A stretch of 11,882 nt of DNA from Candidatus Latescibacterota bacterium (lineage in GTDB: Bacteria > Latescibacterota > UBA2968 > UBA8231), in assembly GCA_022827165.1 (NCBI GenBank), contig JAJDTN010000179.1, positions 1 through 11,882 of the forward strand, given 5' to 3'. Made by a program: the position numbers and the translations under genes. Under the pieces are notes generated by a model. It was not told the DNA's origin and searched no databases. It saw only the letters and a list, made by a program, of their open reading frames with translations. This document shows positions 1 to 6,359 of the stretch, in pieces. Numbering within the stretch: the stretch's first letter is position 1; every line of letters starts with the position of its first letter.

Positions 1-1260
1 TACCTCGATCGTGTGCGGTCTGGATGTCCTGAAGGAGAACCGGCCCAGGTTGTCGCCGTTCCAGCGCAGCTCGAAGGCCTGGGAGGTGTTCTTGGACCCC
101 TTGAAGTGCACCCTCGCGAGGACGGGGACCTCCGGCAGCGCGTCGTCGACGACGAAGGTGAAGTTGCGGGCGTTGCCTGCGAACTCTTCCCAGAACCACT
201 CGTACCCCGAACTGGCCCCATTCAACTGAAAGGCGATCAGGTGATCGTCCTCCTCGTGGAGACGCGCCCGGTAGCGGTCGACGACCGCGAAGGGAGCACC
301 GCCGGGGCCGGATCCCTCGCTGGCACGGAGACCGTCCACGTCACCGTCGAGGTCGATCCAGTACACGTTGTCCTTCGTGTAGGGGTTCTTCTGCCAGACG
401 AAGCCGGGGCCGGTCTTCCACACCCACCGCTCCGGTCCCACGCCATAGAACAGGATGTGGTCCTCCCCGTCGAAGCGGCCGTCGCCGCCGGACTCCACGA
501 CTGACGCCACCGTCCGCAGGGACGGGCCGGACGGTATGCCGCTGGTTATCCCGATGGCCCAGCCGCCGCCGTACAGGAGGCGGATCCGGGCCGGGTCTAC
601 GCCCTCGAGATCGGCCCCCGCCTGCTCCAGGTCAGCAGCCGTCACCCGGTAGATCCCCTCGCCGCGAACCTCGACCCGGAACATCCCGGTCCGGGGAGTC
701 ACCGCCGGGGCCGCCGGTCTCGCTGCCGCGGGCCTCGGCTGCCGCCATCGGCGGGCCTGCTCGTAGTTGAGGATGGTCGCCCGGTAGGATGTCTCGAAGG
801 CGTCCGGCCGGGGCGGCCGGCCCGGGTCCTGGGCGAACCGGACCTCCACCAGGACGCTGTCGTAGATGACGGCCGACCCGTCCGCGTTCCGGCGGGGCCC
901 GAAGGCGAGTGTCACGACCCGCTGGTGGCGCAGCATCGCCGGGGGCTCCAGGCGTGCAGGGCCGTCCGGCGGCGCGTCCTCCGGCACCTCGGCGAGGGTG
1001 GTTGTGCCGGCCTCCCGGGCCGCCAGAACCTCCAGTTCCGCCTGTCCCTGGAGGGGCACGCCGAGAAGGGCCGAGTCCACGAACCGGTGGAGGGGCGGCG
1101 CCGCCAGCGAGTCCGCGAGCCCAGGTCCCTCGTAGAGGACGCGGGCGAAACCCGGGCCGGCGGCGACGAGGCGAACCTCCGCGGAGAGGGTGGACGCCGC
1201 CGCCGCAAGGACCGCGATCCCGAATCTTGCCGTTCGGTGACAGAGATGGGGGCGATGCAA
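1..1260 (-). CDS. C25 (gingipain/PorU-like) exported peptidase-family protein, N-terminal part, runs off the left edge
   Basis: The minus frame is open from the left edge to about 1356 and gives about 420 residues from the chosen start. Seen: a short basic N-terminus, then a hydrophobic stretch FGIAVLAAAASTLSA resembling a signal peptide. Next comes a pre-domain containing GIYRVTAADLEQAG and VDPARIRLLYGGG, then GGDGRFDGEDHILFYGVGPERW, and NPYTKDNVYWIDLDG about 10 residues later. These are the hallmarks of the N-terminal region of PorU/gingipain-type C25 proteins (C25 domain preceded by a beta-rich propeptide). The catalytic His/Cys would lie beyond the window, so activity cannot be judged. 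The TTG at 1258-1260 was chosen because it precedes the signal peptide; a GTG at 1354-1356 is the in-frame alternative, and neither has a convincing Shine-Dalgarno. The product is probably secreted or cell-surface. It is divergent from rpmB. Family call is confident; start is uncertain. Confidence 0.8.
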   Translation of the reverse strand, partial: MHRPHLCHRTARFGIAVLAAAASTLSAEVRLVAAGPGFARVLYEGPGLADSLAAPPLHRFVDSALLGVPLQGQAELEVLAAREAGTTTLAEVPEDAPPDGPARLEPPAMLRHQRVVTLAFGPRRNADGSAVIYDSVLVEVRFAQDPGRPPRPDAFETSYRATILNYEQARRWRQPRPAAARPAAPAVTPRTGMFRVEVRGEGIYRVTAADLEQAGADLEGVDPARIRLLYGGGWAIGITSGIPSGPSLRTVASVVESGGDGRFDGEDHILFYGVGPERWVWKTGPGFVWQKNPYTKDNVYWIDLDGDVDGLRASEGSGPGGAPFAVVDRYRARLHEEDDHLIAFQLNGASSGYEWFWEEFAGNARNFTFVVDDALPEVPVLARVHFKGSKNTSQAFELRWNGDNLGRFSFRTSRPHTIEV

Positions 1261-1340
1261 CCGCAGGTGAGCGCTCTCGAGTCGGTTCAGCAGGTGGGGA
1301 CCTTCTTGGGCTTCGGATAGAGAAGCCTGAGAAGCATGAG

Positions 1341-1369
1341 AAGTTCCCTCTGCCACCCTGGACTGTCAA
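1341..1369 (-). promoter_or_regulatory. Possible promoter for the C25 gene
   Basis: A perfect TTGACA lies on the minus strand at 1364-1369, upstream of the C25 gene. At 17 nt spacing the -10 position reads GAACTT (1341-1346), a poor match to TATAAT. The call rests on the -35 box and its position in the divergent spacer only. Confidence 0.3.
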
Positions 1370-1380
1370 GGCCTGCCGGG

Positions 1381-1409
1381 TTGACCTATCTCCTTGTGAT
1401 TTCTATCAT
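1381..1409 (+). promoter_or_regulatory. Sigma70-type promoter of rpmB
   Basis: TTGACC at 1381-1386, a 17-nt spacer, then TATCAT at 1404-1409. Both boxes are 5/6 matches to the housekeeping consensus, in a locally AT-richer stretch of an otherwise GC-rich window. The expected transcription start near 1416 leaves a leader of about 27 nt before the rpmB ATG. It drives rpmB and probably the aminotransferase gene behind it. Confidence 0.7.
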
Positions 1410-1442
1410 TTTGCGTTTCCACTCCGCTGATGGAAGGTGACG

Positions 1443-1670
1443 ATGGCCAGGGTCTGTCAGGTCTCCGGCAAACGCCGAATGGCGGGCAACAACGTCAGCC
1501 ACTCGCAACGCAAGACCAAGCGCGTTCAGCGCCCCAATCTCATCAAGAAGCGCATCTACATCCCCGAGGAAGGCCGCACGGTCACCCTCCGGCTGTCGGC
1601 GCGGGCCCTTCGCACCATGAACAAGAAGGGTGTCCTCAAGTACCTCAAGGAGCAGGGCGTCCGGGTCTGA
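1443..1670 (+). CDS. rpmB: 50S ribosomal protein L28
   Basis: The 75-residue product begins MARVCQVSGKRRMAGNNVSH and contains LSARALRTMNKKG, the characteristic L28 sequence; length matches the family. L28 is a component of the large ribosomal subunit. Only one cysteine (residue 5) is present, so this is a form without the four-cysteine zinc site seen in some L28 proteins. ATG 1443 was chosen over an in-frame GTG at 1437 because it gives the family N-terminus MARVCQ and is preceded by GGAAGG (1432-1437) at suitable spacing. It sits directly behind a strong promoter, and the aminotransferase gene starts 13 nt after its stop, suggesting co-transcription. rpmG, often next to rpmB, is not here. 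Confidence 0.97.
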   Translation: MARVCQVSGKRRMAGNNVSHSQRKTKRVQRPNLIKKRIYIPEEGRTVTLRLSARALRTMNKKGVLKYLKEQGVRV

Positions 1671-1683
1671 GCGGGGATTCGCA

Positions 1684-2931
1684 GTGACCACCGCGTCCGC
1701 CTCGGCCGCCGGACCCGCCCTCCTCGGCGGCGCCCCCCTCCGATCCGATCCGTTCCCGTCCTGGCCCGTCTTCGGGGCCGAGGACGAGTCCGCGATCCTC
1801 GAGGTCCTGCGCTCCGGGAGCTGGTTTCTCGGAGACCGCGTCGCCGAGATCGAGCGCCGCTTCCCTCGCTTCCACCAGGCACGGCACGGAATCGCCGTCA
1901 GCAGCGGCACGGCGGCCCTGCAGGTGGCCCTGGAGGCCGCCGGCGTCCGCCTCGGGGACGAGGTGATCGTCCCCTCCTACACCTTCGTCGCCACCGCCGC
2001 CTCCGTCGCCCTCGTGGGGGCGGTGCCCGTCTTCGTCGACGTCGACCCCGCCACATACTGCATCGATCCGGACTCCGTCGAAGCCGCTGTCACGGAGCGT
2101 ACCCGCGCCGTCGTCGCCGTCCACTTCGCCGGCCAGCCGGCCGACCTCGACGCCTTGGCCCGGCACTGCCGGTCCCGCGGCATCGTTCTGATCGAGGATG
2201 CCGCGCAGGCGCACTGCGCCGAGTGGCGAAACCGCCGCGTCGGCGCCATCGGCGATCTCGGCACCTTCAGCTTCCAGGCCAGCAAGAATCTCAACGCCGG
2301 CGAGGGCGGCTTCATCCTCAGCGACGACGACGATCTGGCCGAGGCCGCCTGGTCGATCCACAACTGCGGGCGCACCCGCACCGGCGCCTGGTACGAGCAT
2401 GCCCTCGTGGGCGGCAACTACCGCATGTCCGAGTTCCAGGCGGCCCTGCTCCTCAGCCAGATGCGCAACCTCGAGGACCAGAGCCTGCTGCGATCCCGCA
2501 ACGCGGCCCTCCTGGCCGAGCGGCTGTCCGAGATCGAGGGGATCCGCCCCCTCGACGTGGACGCGCGCGTCAGCCGCCACGCCTACCACTTGTTCGTCTT
2601 CCGTTACGATCCAGCCGCCTTCGCCGGCGTGTCCAGGGAGCGCTTCCTGGAAGCCCTGAGCGCCGAGGGCATCCCCTGCGCCTCCGGGTACAGACCTCTC
2701 TACCGCGAGCCGGCCTTCCAGGCCCGCTTCCGCGATTACCCTCTGGACTCCCCCGCCTTCGGCGGACGCCCGGACTACTCCACCGTGAACCACCCCGTCA
2801 CGGAGCGCATCTGCGCCGAGGAGGCGGTCTGGCTCACCCAGAACCTGCTCCTCGGCAGCGAGGAGGACACGGCCGGCATCGCCGAGGCGGTCGCCAAGAT
2901 CCAGCAGCACGCCCACCGGCTGGCCGACTAG
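1684..2931 (+). CDS. DegT/DnrJ/EryC1/StrS-family PLP-dependent aminotransferase
   Basis: A 415-residue fold-type I PLP enzyme. Seen: the early motif LRSGSWFLGDRVAEIERRF, VSSGTAALQVALEAAG, EVIVPSYTFVATAASV, the cofactor-binding Asp172 in IEDAAQAH, and the Schiff-base Lys201 in FSFQASKNLNAGEGG. NYRMSEFQAALLLSQ follows. Known of the family: members transfer an amino group from Glu or Gln to keto-sugars, inosose-type cyclitols or related ketones in surface polysaccharide or secondary metabolism. The FSFQASKNL...GEGG form resembles cyclitol/keto-sugar enzymes, but the substrate cannot be assigned because no sugar-nucleotide genes are adjacent. The GTG start at 1684 has GGGGA (1673-1677) 6 nt upstream; the frame also stays open into rpmB, but an earlier start would overlap that gene. 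It is probably co-transcribed with rpmB and ends 17 nt from a convergent gene. Confidence 0.92.
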   Translation: MTTASASAAGPALLGGAPLRSDPFPSWPVFGAEDESAILEVLRSGSWFLGDRVAEIERRFPRFHQARHGIAVSSGTAALQVALEAAGVRLGDEVIVPSYTFVATAASVALVGAVPVFVDVDPATYCIDPDSVEAAVTERTRAVVAVHFAGQPADLDALARHCRSRGIVLIEDAAQAHCAEWRNRRVGAIGDLGTFSFQASKNLNAGEGGFILSDDDDLAEAAWSIHNCGRTRTGAWYEHALVGGNYRMSEFQAALLLSQMRNLEDQSLLRSRNAALLAERLSEIEGIRPLDVDARVSRHAYHLFVFRYDPAAFAGVSRERFLEALSAEGIPCASGYRPLYREPAFQARFRDYPLDSPAFGGRPDYSTVNHPVTERICAEEAVWLTQNLLLGSEEDTAGIAEAVAKIQQHAHRLAD

Positions 2932-2962
2932 GCGGCGCTCTCCACGGCCTACCGGGTCAGCC
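2918..2962. terminator. Inverted repeat between convergent genes, possible bidirectional terminator
   Basis: Arms 2918-2932 and 2948-2962 pair at 12 of 15 positions (8 outer pairs including one G-T, 3 mismatches, 4 inner pairs) around a 15-nt loop. The stem spans the stop codons of both convergent genes. There is no T-run on either side, so it would not be a classical intrinsic terminator, and part of the symmetry comes from the two TAG stops themselves. Confidence 0.3.
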
Positions 2963-3254
2963 TCTCGATCTCGTGCTGCACCCGTTCCTCCCGGATCTGG
3001 TCGATCACCTCCTGGAAGGACTTCGCCGTACCGCTCACCACGAGCCTCTCGATGGCGTGGACCTCATCCTCGGTGTACCACCCCGAGTCCCTTACGCGCG
3101 CCACGTAGGCGAGTCGGTCCTCGATGGGGAGACGGGCGATGGCTCCCAGCCTCTCGAACAGCTTGTACGCCGCCTCGCTCTCGAGGCAGCGTTCGACGAC
3201 GGCGGCGAGCCTCTCCTCGCGGCCGGGCGTCTGCGGGGTATCGATCGTTTCCAC
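2949..3254 (-). CDS. Small charged protein of unknown function
   Basis: I do not recognise this 101-residue product. It is rich in Glu, Arg, Ala and Leu and looks almost entirely helical, with no signal peptide, membrane segment or cysteine pair; the single Cys is in VVERCLESEAAYKLFERLG. The C-terminal half contains DSGWYTEDEVHAIERLVVSG, followed by SFQEVIDQIREERV, which could form amphipathic helices. GTG 3252-3254 was chosen because AGAGGA (3260-3265) lies 5 nt upstream. The frame is open further, with an ATG at 3303-3305 adding 17 residues, but that ATG has no Shine-Dalgarno. It is convergent with the aminotransferase gene and divergent from the Trm112-like gene. Coding is supported by the good ribosome binding site and a natural-looking composition; the function is open. 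Confidence 0.7.
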   Translation of the reverse strand: METIDTPQTPGREERLAAVVERCLESEAAYKLFERLGAIARLPIEDRLAYVARVRDSGWYTEDEVHAIERLVVSGTAKSFQEVIDQIREERVQHEIERLTR

Positions 3255-3420
3255 GGTCGTCCTCTCTTCGACAGGGGTCCGAAGGACTGGCTCCCTGGCT
3301 CCCATGCAATGCCCGGGCCGGACCGTGGAAAAGCTCGTGAGAAACTTCCGCAAGTACCATATTTTACTGCCCCTTGGAGACACTTCCCCCGAGAGGGTAT
3401 GGCGGGGCTCGAGGTGGGCC

Positions 3421-3461
3421 GGACCGGAACAATCCGGACCTCGAGGGGAAGGAATTTCCCC
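3421..3461. repeat. Two inverted repeats in the 3255-3536 divergent spacer
   Basis: At 3421-3440 GGaCCGGA and TCCGGaCC form an imperfect dyad with a 4-nt centre (7 of 8 pairs). At 3445-3461 GGGGAA and TTCCCC form a 6-bp hairpin with a 5-nt loop. Both lie upstream of the Trm112-like gene and could be operator-like. The rest of the 282-nt spacer holds a weak AT-rich -10-like stretch around 3359-3366 and a possible -10 TATCTT at 3496-3501, neither with a good -35. Confidence 0.3.
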
Positions 3462-3536
3462 CCGGGGCCGGCTGTCCGGATCGCTGGCCCCCCGCTATCT
3501 TCTGGTGCCCCGAGCCCGGACCTGGAGCGGTGAGAG

Positions 3537-3824
3537 ATGATCGACAAGGAACTGCTGGAGATCCTCGCCTGTCCCGAGACGAAGGAGCCGATCCACGTGG
3601 CCGATCAGGCCCTGGTGGATGAGGTCAACGCCCGGATCGAACGCGGCGAGCTGACCAATCGGGGAGGATCGAAGGTCGAACGGAAGATCGACGGAGGCCT
3701 GGTGCGGGAGGACCGGAGGTACCTCTACCCGATCGAGGACGAGATCCCCATCATGCTGATCGACGAGGCGATCCCGCTCGAGGGGATCGAGCAGGGCCAG
3801 GGGGACGCTCCCGGCCAGCCCTGA
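3537..3824 (+). CDS. Trm112/UPF0434 (YcaR-like) family protein
   Basis: The 95-residue product starts MIDKELLEILACPETKEPI and ends its core with RRYLYPIEDEIPIMLIDEAI, matching the start and end of the Trm112/UPF0434 fold (LLEILxCPxC...YPIxDGIPxxL). Known: eukaryotic and archaeal Trm112 activates methyltransferases, while bacterial YcaR-like proteins are about 60 residues and poorly characterised. Two differences stand out. The usual CPxC zinc-site pair is reduced to CPETK, leaving a single cysteine, and there is an insert of about 30 residues (roughly 20-55) between the two conserved blocks. ATG 3537 has GGAG (3524-3527) 9 nt upstream. It is a single-gene unit, divergent from the 101-residue protein and convergent with the tRNA-Leu/secG operon. 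Confidence 0.85.
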   Translation: MIDKELLEILACPETKEPIHVADQALVDEVNARIERGELTNRGGSKVERKIDGGLVREDRRYLYPIEDEIPIMLIDEAIPLEGIEQGQGDAPGQP

Positions 3825-3825
3825 C

Positions 3826-3844
3826 GCCGCCCCGTCCGGGCGGC
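3826..3844 (+). terminator. GC hairpin just after the Trm112-like gene
   Basis: GCCGCCC (3826-3832) and GGGCGGC (3838-3844) form a perfect 7-bp stem with a 5-nt loop, starting 2 nt after the stop codon. No T-run follows, so it is a weak or factor-assisted terminator candidate. Confidence 0.4.
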
Positions 3845-3861
3845 TCCGATTCCCTGCCGAT

Positions 3862-3896
3862 GGACGAAAGGCGCCCGCAACTGATCTGCAGGCGCC
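3862..3896 (-). terminator. Intrinsic terminator of the pfkA-pgk-tpiA-secG-tRNA operon
   Basis: Read on the minus strand, GGCGCCTGCAG (3886-3896) pairs with TTGCGGGCGCC (3870-3880) over 11 positions (two G-T pairs) around loop ATCAG, followed at once by TTTCGTCC. It lies 11 nt beyond the tRNA 3' CCA, where the operon should end. Confidence 0.8.
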
Positions 3897-3907
3897 GTTC
3901 TCATGAG

Positions 3908-3992
3908 TGGTGCGGAAGCGGGGACTCGAACCCCGACGCCCGAAGGCACTGCCCCCTCAAGACAGCGTGTCTACCAATTTCACCACTTCCGC
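3908..3992 (-). tRNA. tRNA-Leu (anticodon GAG)
   Basis: The complete 85-nt class II tRNA, including an encoded 3' CCA, reads on the minus strand. Acceptor arm GCGGAAG pairs with CTTCCGC. The D-arm contains TGGTAGACACG, the anticodon arm is CTGTC-TTGAGGG-GGCAG with GAG at the anticodon position, a long variable arm is TGCCTTCGGGCGT, and the T-arm is CGGGGTTCGAGTCCCCG. It decodes CUC (and CUU by wobble). Its 5' end is 3 nt after the secG stop, so it must be processed from the operon mRNA. secG followed by tRNA-Leu(GAG) is also the order known in E. coli and other proteobacteria. Confidence 0.97.
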
Positions 3993-3995
3993 AAG

Positions 3996-4361
3996 CTATT
4001 GTGGGAGGGCCGCATCCGACTCTTCCGGCTGATCCCCCTCCTGCGGCTGATAGGGGGTGGGAGCGACCGGCGCCGCCCCTTCCTCCGCCTGCAGCAGACG
4101 CTCGCTCGCCGTCGTCGGGAGTCCCTCGTCCTCGTCGTAGGCCACGGCCAGGGCGAGACACAGAAGCAGGAAGCCTGCGGCCAGGTAGGTCGTCGTCTTG
4201 GTGAGGAAGGTGCTCGCCGCCCGGCCCCCGAGGACGGAGGAGGAGCTCAGGCCGCCGCCCACGGATGCGGCCAGGCCGCCGCCCTTGCCGGACTGGAGCA
4301 GCACGGCGACGACCAGCAGAATGCAGACGAGGATGTGGAGGATGGTCAGCAGGATGGTCAT
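3996..4361 (-). CDS. secG: Protein translocase subunit SecG
   Basis: A 121-residue inner-membrane component of SecYEG that assists SecA-driven export. Seen: a first membrane segment at about residues 3-22 (ILLTILHILVCILLVVAVLL), directly followed by the family signature QSGKGGGLAASVGGG. A Ser/Gly-rich loop leads to FLTKTTTYLAAGFLLLCLAL, the second membrane segment at about 57-76. The last 45 residues are an acidic, Pro/Gln-rich tail, as is common but not conserved in the family. ATG 4361 gives the standard N-terminus; the ribosome binding site is weak, which fits translation in an operon. It begins 15 nt after tpiA and is followed after 3 nt by tRNA-Leu. Start and family are confident. Confidence 0.95.
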   Translation of the reverse strand: MTILLTILHILVCILLVVAVLLQSGKGGGLAASVGGGLSSSSVLGGRAASTFLTKTTTYLAAGFLLLCLALAVAYDEDEGLPTTASERLLQAEEGAAPVAPTPYQPQEGDQPEESDAALPQ

Positions 4362-4376
4362 GGCTGGCTCTGCTTC

Positions 4377-5147
4377 TCAGGTAGCGGCGCGGACGATGGC
4401 GGCGAAATCTCCGGCCCGCAGGGAGGCGCCGCCGATCAAGCCTCCGTCGATGTCGGCCTGACCGAACAACTCGGCGGCATTCTCGGGCTTGACGCTGCCT
4501 CCGTAGAGGATGCGGACGGCGTCGGCCGCCTCGCCGAATCTCTCGCGCAGGCGGTCACGGATCAGAGCGTGAACGCTCTGGGCCTCCTCGGGGGTGGCGG
4601 TGCGGCCCGTGCCGATCGCCCAGACCGGCTCGTAGGCCACGGCGACCGGAAGCACTTCCTCGGCAGCAAGCCCGTCGAGGCCCCGGTCCAACTGGCCCAG
4701 CACGGTGCTCTCCGCCTGACCGGCGTCGCGCTGACCGAGGGTTTCGCCGATGCAGAAGATCGGCTTGAGACCGGTTGCGAGGGCAGCCCGTGTACGCTGG
4801 TTCACGCCCTCGTCGGTCTCTCCGAACAGCTGCCGCCGCTCAGAATGGCCTAGTATAACCCATTGGCACGCAAGGGTCAACAGCATCCCGGGTGAGACCT
4901 CGCCGGTGTAGGCGCCGCTCTCCTCCCAGTGCGAGTTCTGGGCCCCCAGGCCGACCGCTCCGTCCTCCAGCACGGCGGCGACGGCCGCCAGGCCGGGGTA
5001 CGGCGGGCACAGGACGACGTCGACGGAACCGGTCTCCTCGCGGATTTGCGGAAGCAGCTCGCGAGCCAGGGCGGCGCCCTCCTGCGGCAGCAGGTTCATC
5101 TTCCAGTTGGCGGCGACGAGAGGCCGTCTCGGCATCGACCGCGTCAT
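4377..5147 (-). CDS. tpiA: Triosephosphate isomerase
   Basis: A 256-residue TIM-barrel enzyme interconverting glyceraldehyde-3-phosphate and dihydroxyacetone phosphate in the cytosol. Seen: AANWKMN with Asn14 and Lys16, the catalytic His101 in ILGHSERRQLFGETD, the catalytic base Glu173 in AYEPVWAIGTG (start of the mobile loop), and the phosphate-binding YGGSVKPEN (about 215-223). QADIDGGLIGGASL follows near the C-terminus. Length is typical. The ATG at 5147 overlaps the pgk stop as ATGA, giving [18 protein letters not shown]; a second ATG 12 nt in is the alternative. The overlap implies translational coupling to pgk, producing enzymes of adjacent lower-glycolysis steps together. secG follows after 15 nt. 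Confidence 0.98.
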   Translation of the reverse strand: MTRSMPRRPLVAANWKMNLLPQEGAALARELLPQIREETGSVDVVLCPPYPGLAAVAAVLEDGAVGLGAQNSHWEESGAYTGEVSPGMLLTLACQWVILGHSERRQLFGETDEGVNQRTRAALATGLKPIFCIGETLGQRDAGQAESTVLGQLDRGLDGLAAEEVLPVAVAYEPVWAIGTGRTATPEEAQSVHALIRDRLRERFGEAADAVRILYGGSVKPENAAELFGQADIDGGLIGGASLRAGDFAAIVRAAT

Positions 5148-6340
5148 CCCCCCTCGTCGAGGGCCTCGACCCCCGGCAGGACCCGGCCGCCCAGGGCTTC
5201 GAGGGAGGCACCGCCGCCGGTGGAGATGTGGGACATGCGCTTGGCGGCTCCGGCCTTGTCCACCGCCGCGGCGGTGTCGCCGCCGCCGATGATGCTCACC
5301 GCCCCCGACTCCCAGGTGACCTGCTCCAGGGCCTGGGCCACGGCCGTGGTGCCGGCGGCGAAGTCGTCGATCTCGAAGACGCCGAGGGGGCCGTTCCAGA
5401 GGATGGTCCCGGCCTGGCTGAGGTGCTCGATGAAGCGCTCCCGGGTCCGGGGCCCGATGTCGACGCCGGCGCGGTCGCCGGGGATGGCGTCGACAGGGAC
5501 GGCCTCGTGCTCAGCCCCCGGGGCCACCTTGCGGGCGACGACGATGTCCTCGGGCAGGATCAGCCTGTCGCCGGCCTTGGCCAGCAGGTCGGCGGCCACC
5601 GACACCGACTCCTCGTCACACAGGGACTCGCCGATCTCCTGCCCGCGCGCCTTCAGGAAGGTGTAGGACATGCCGCCGCCGATGAGCAGGGCGTCGACCT
5701 TGCCGAGGAGGTTCTCGATCACCTCGATCTTGTCCGCCACCTTGGCGCCGCCGAGGATGGCGACGAAGGGGCGCGCCGGTTCGGAGAGGGCCTCCTGCAG
5801 GTACCGGAGCTCCTTCTTCATCAGGTAGCCGGCGACACTGTGGTCCACGTGCCGGGTGATGCCCTCCGTCGAGGCGTGGGCGCGGTGGGCGGCTCCGAAG
5901 GCGTCGTTGACGTAGATGCCGTCGCCGAGGTCGGCCAGTTGCCGGGCGAAATCGCCGTCGTTGGCCTCCTCCCCGGGGTGGAAGCGCAGGTTTTCCAGAA
6001 GCAGCACGCTGCCCGGTCTCACCTCCGAGGCCAGGGCCGCCGTCTCTTCGCCGATGCAGTCGGGCGCCAGGTGCACGCTGGTGCCCAGATGCCGGTGCAG
6101 GTCCTGGGCGATCGGTTCCAGGGAGAGGCCGGACCGGACCTGGCCGCGGGGCCGGCCGAGGTGCGACATGAGCACCAGGGAGGAGCCCTTCTCGAGCAGC
6201 TGCCACAAGGAGGGCAGGGCGGCGAGGACCCGCCGGTCGTCGATGATCTGCCCGTCGCCGTCGAGAGGGACGTTGAAGTCCTCGCGCACCAGCACGCGCT
6301 TCCCCGCCACATCGATGTCGTCTATCGTCCGCTTGGCCAT
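5144..6340 (-). CDS. pgk: Phosphoglycerate kinase
   Basis: A 398-residue two-domain kinase that makes ATP and 3-phosphoglycerate from 1,3-bisphosphoglycerate. Seen: [11 protein letters not shown] with Asp21 and Asn23, the substrate-binding SHLGRPRG at 59-66, [14 protein letters not shown], and [15 protein letters not shown]. The hinge and nucleotide domain carry [36 protein letters not shown] and the C-terminal [11 protein letters not shown] loop. All expected motifs are present and the length matches the family. The start has AAGGAG 9 nt upstream. It lies 19 nt after pfkA and overlaps tpiA by 4 nt. gapA, the usual pgk neighbour, is absent from this window. Confidence 0.98.
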   Translation of the reverse strand: MAKRTIDDIDVAGKRVLVREDFNVPLDGDGQIIDDRRVLAALPSLWQLLEKGSSLVLMSHLGRPRGQVRSGLSLEPIAQDLHRHLGTSVHLAPDCIGEETAALASEVRPGSVLLLENLRFHPGEEANDGDFARQLADLGDGIYVNDAFGAAHRAHASTEGITRHVDHSVAGYLMKKELRYLQEALSEPARPFVAILGGAKVADKIEVIENLLGKVDALLIGGGMSYTFLKARGQEIGESLCDEESVSVAADLLAKAGDRLILPEDIVVARKVAPGAEHEAVPVDAIPGDRAGVDIGPRTRERFIEHLSQAGTILWNGPLGVFEIDDFAAGTTAVAQALEQVTWESGAVSIIGGGDTAAAVDKAGAAKRMSHISTGGGASLEALGGRVLPGVEALDEGG

Positions 6341-6359
6341 GTCACATGGCTCCTTCCGG

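Noticed and set aside
632..1369. 245-codon minus-strand frame overlapping the C25 gene
   Set aside because: Pro/Arg/Gly-rich in a different frame from the C25-type protein, which carries the recognisable motifs.
1645..2916. 423-codon minus-strand open frame opposite the aminotransferase
   Set aside because: Gly/Ala/Val/Asp-rich shadow of a well-supported gene, with no ribosome binding site or family motif.
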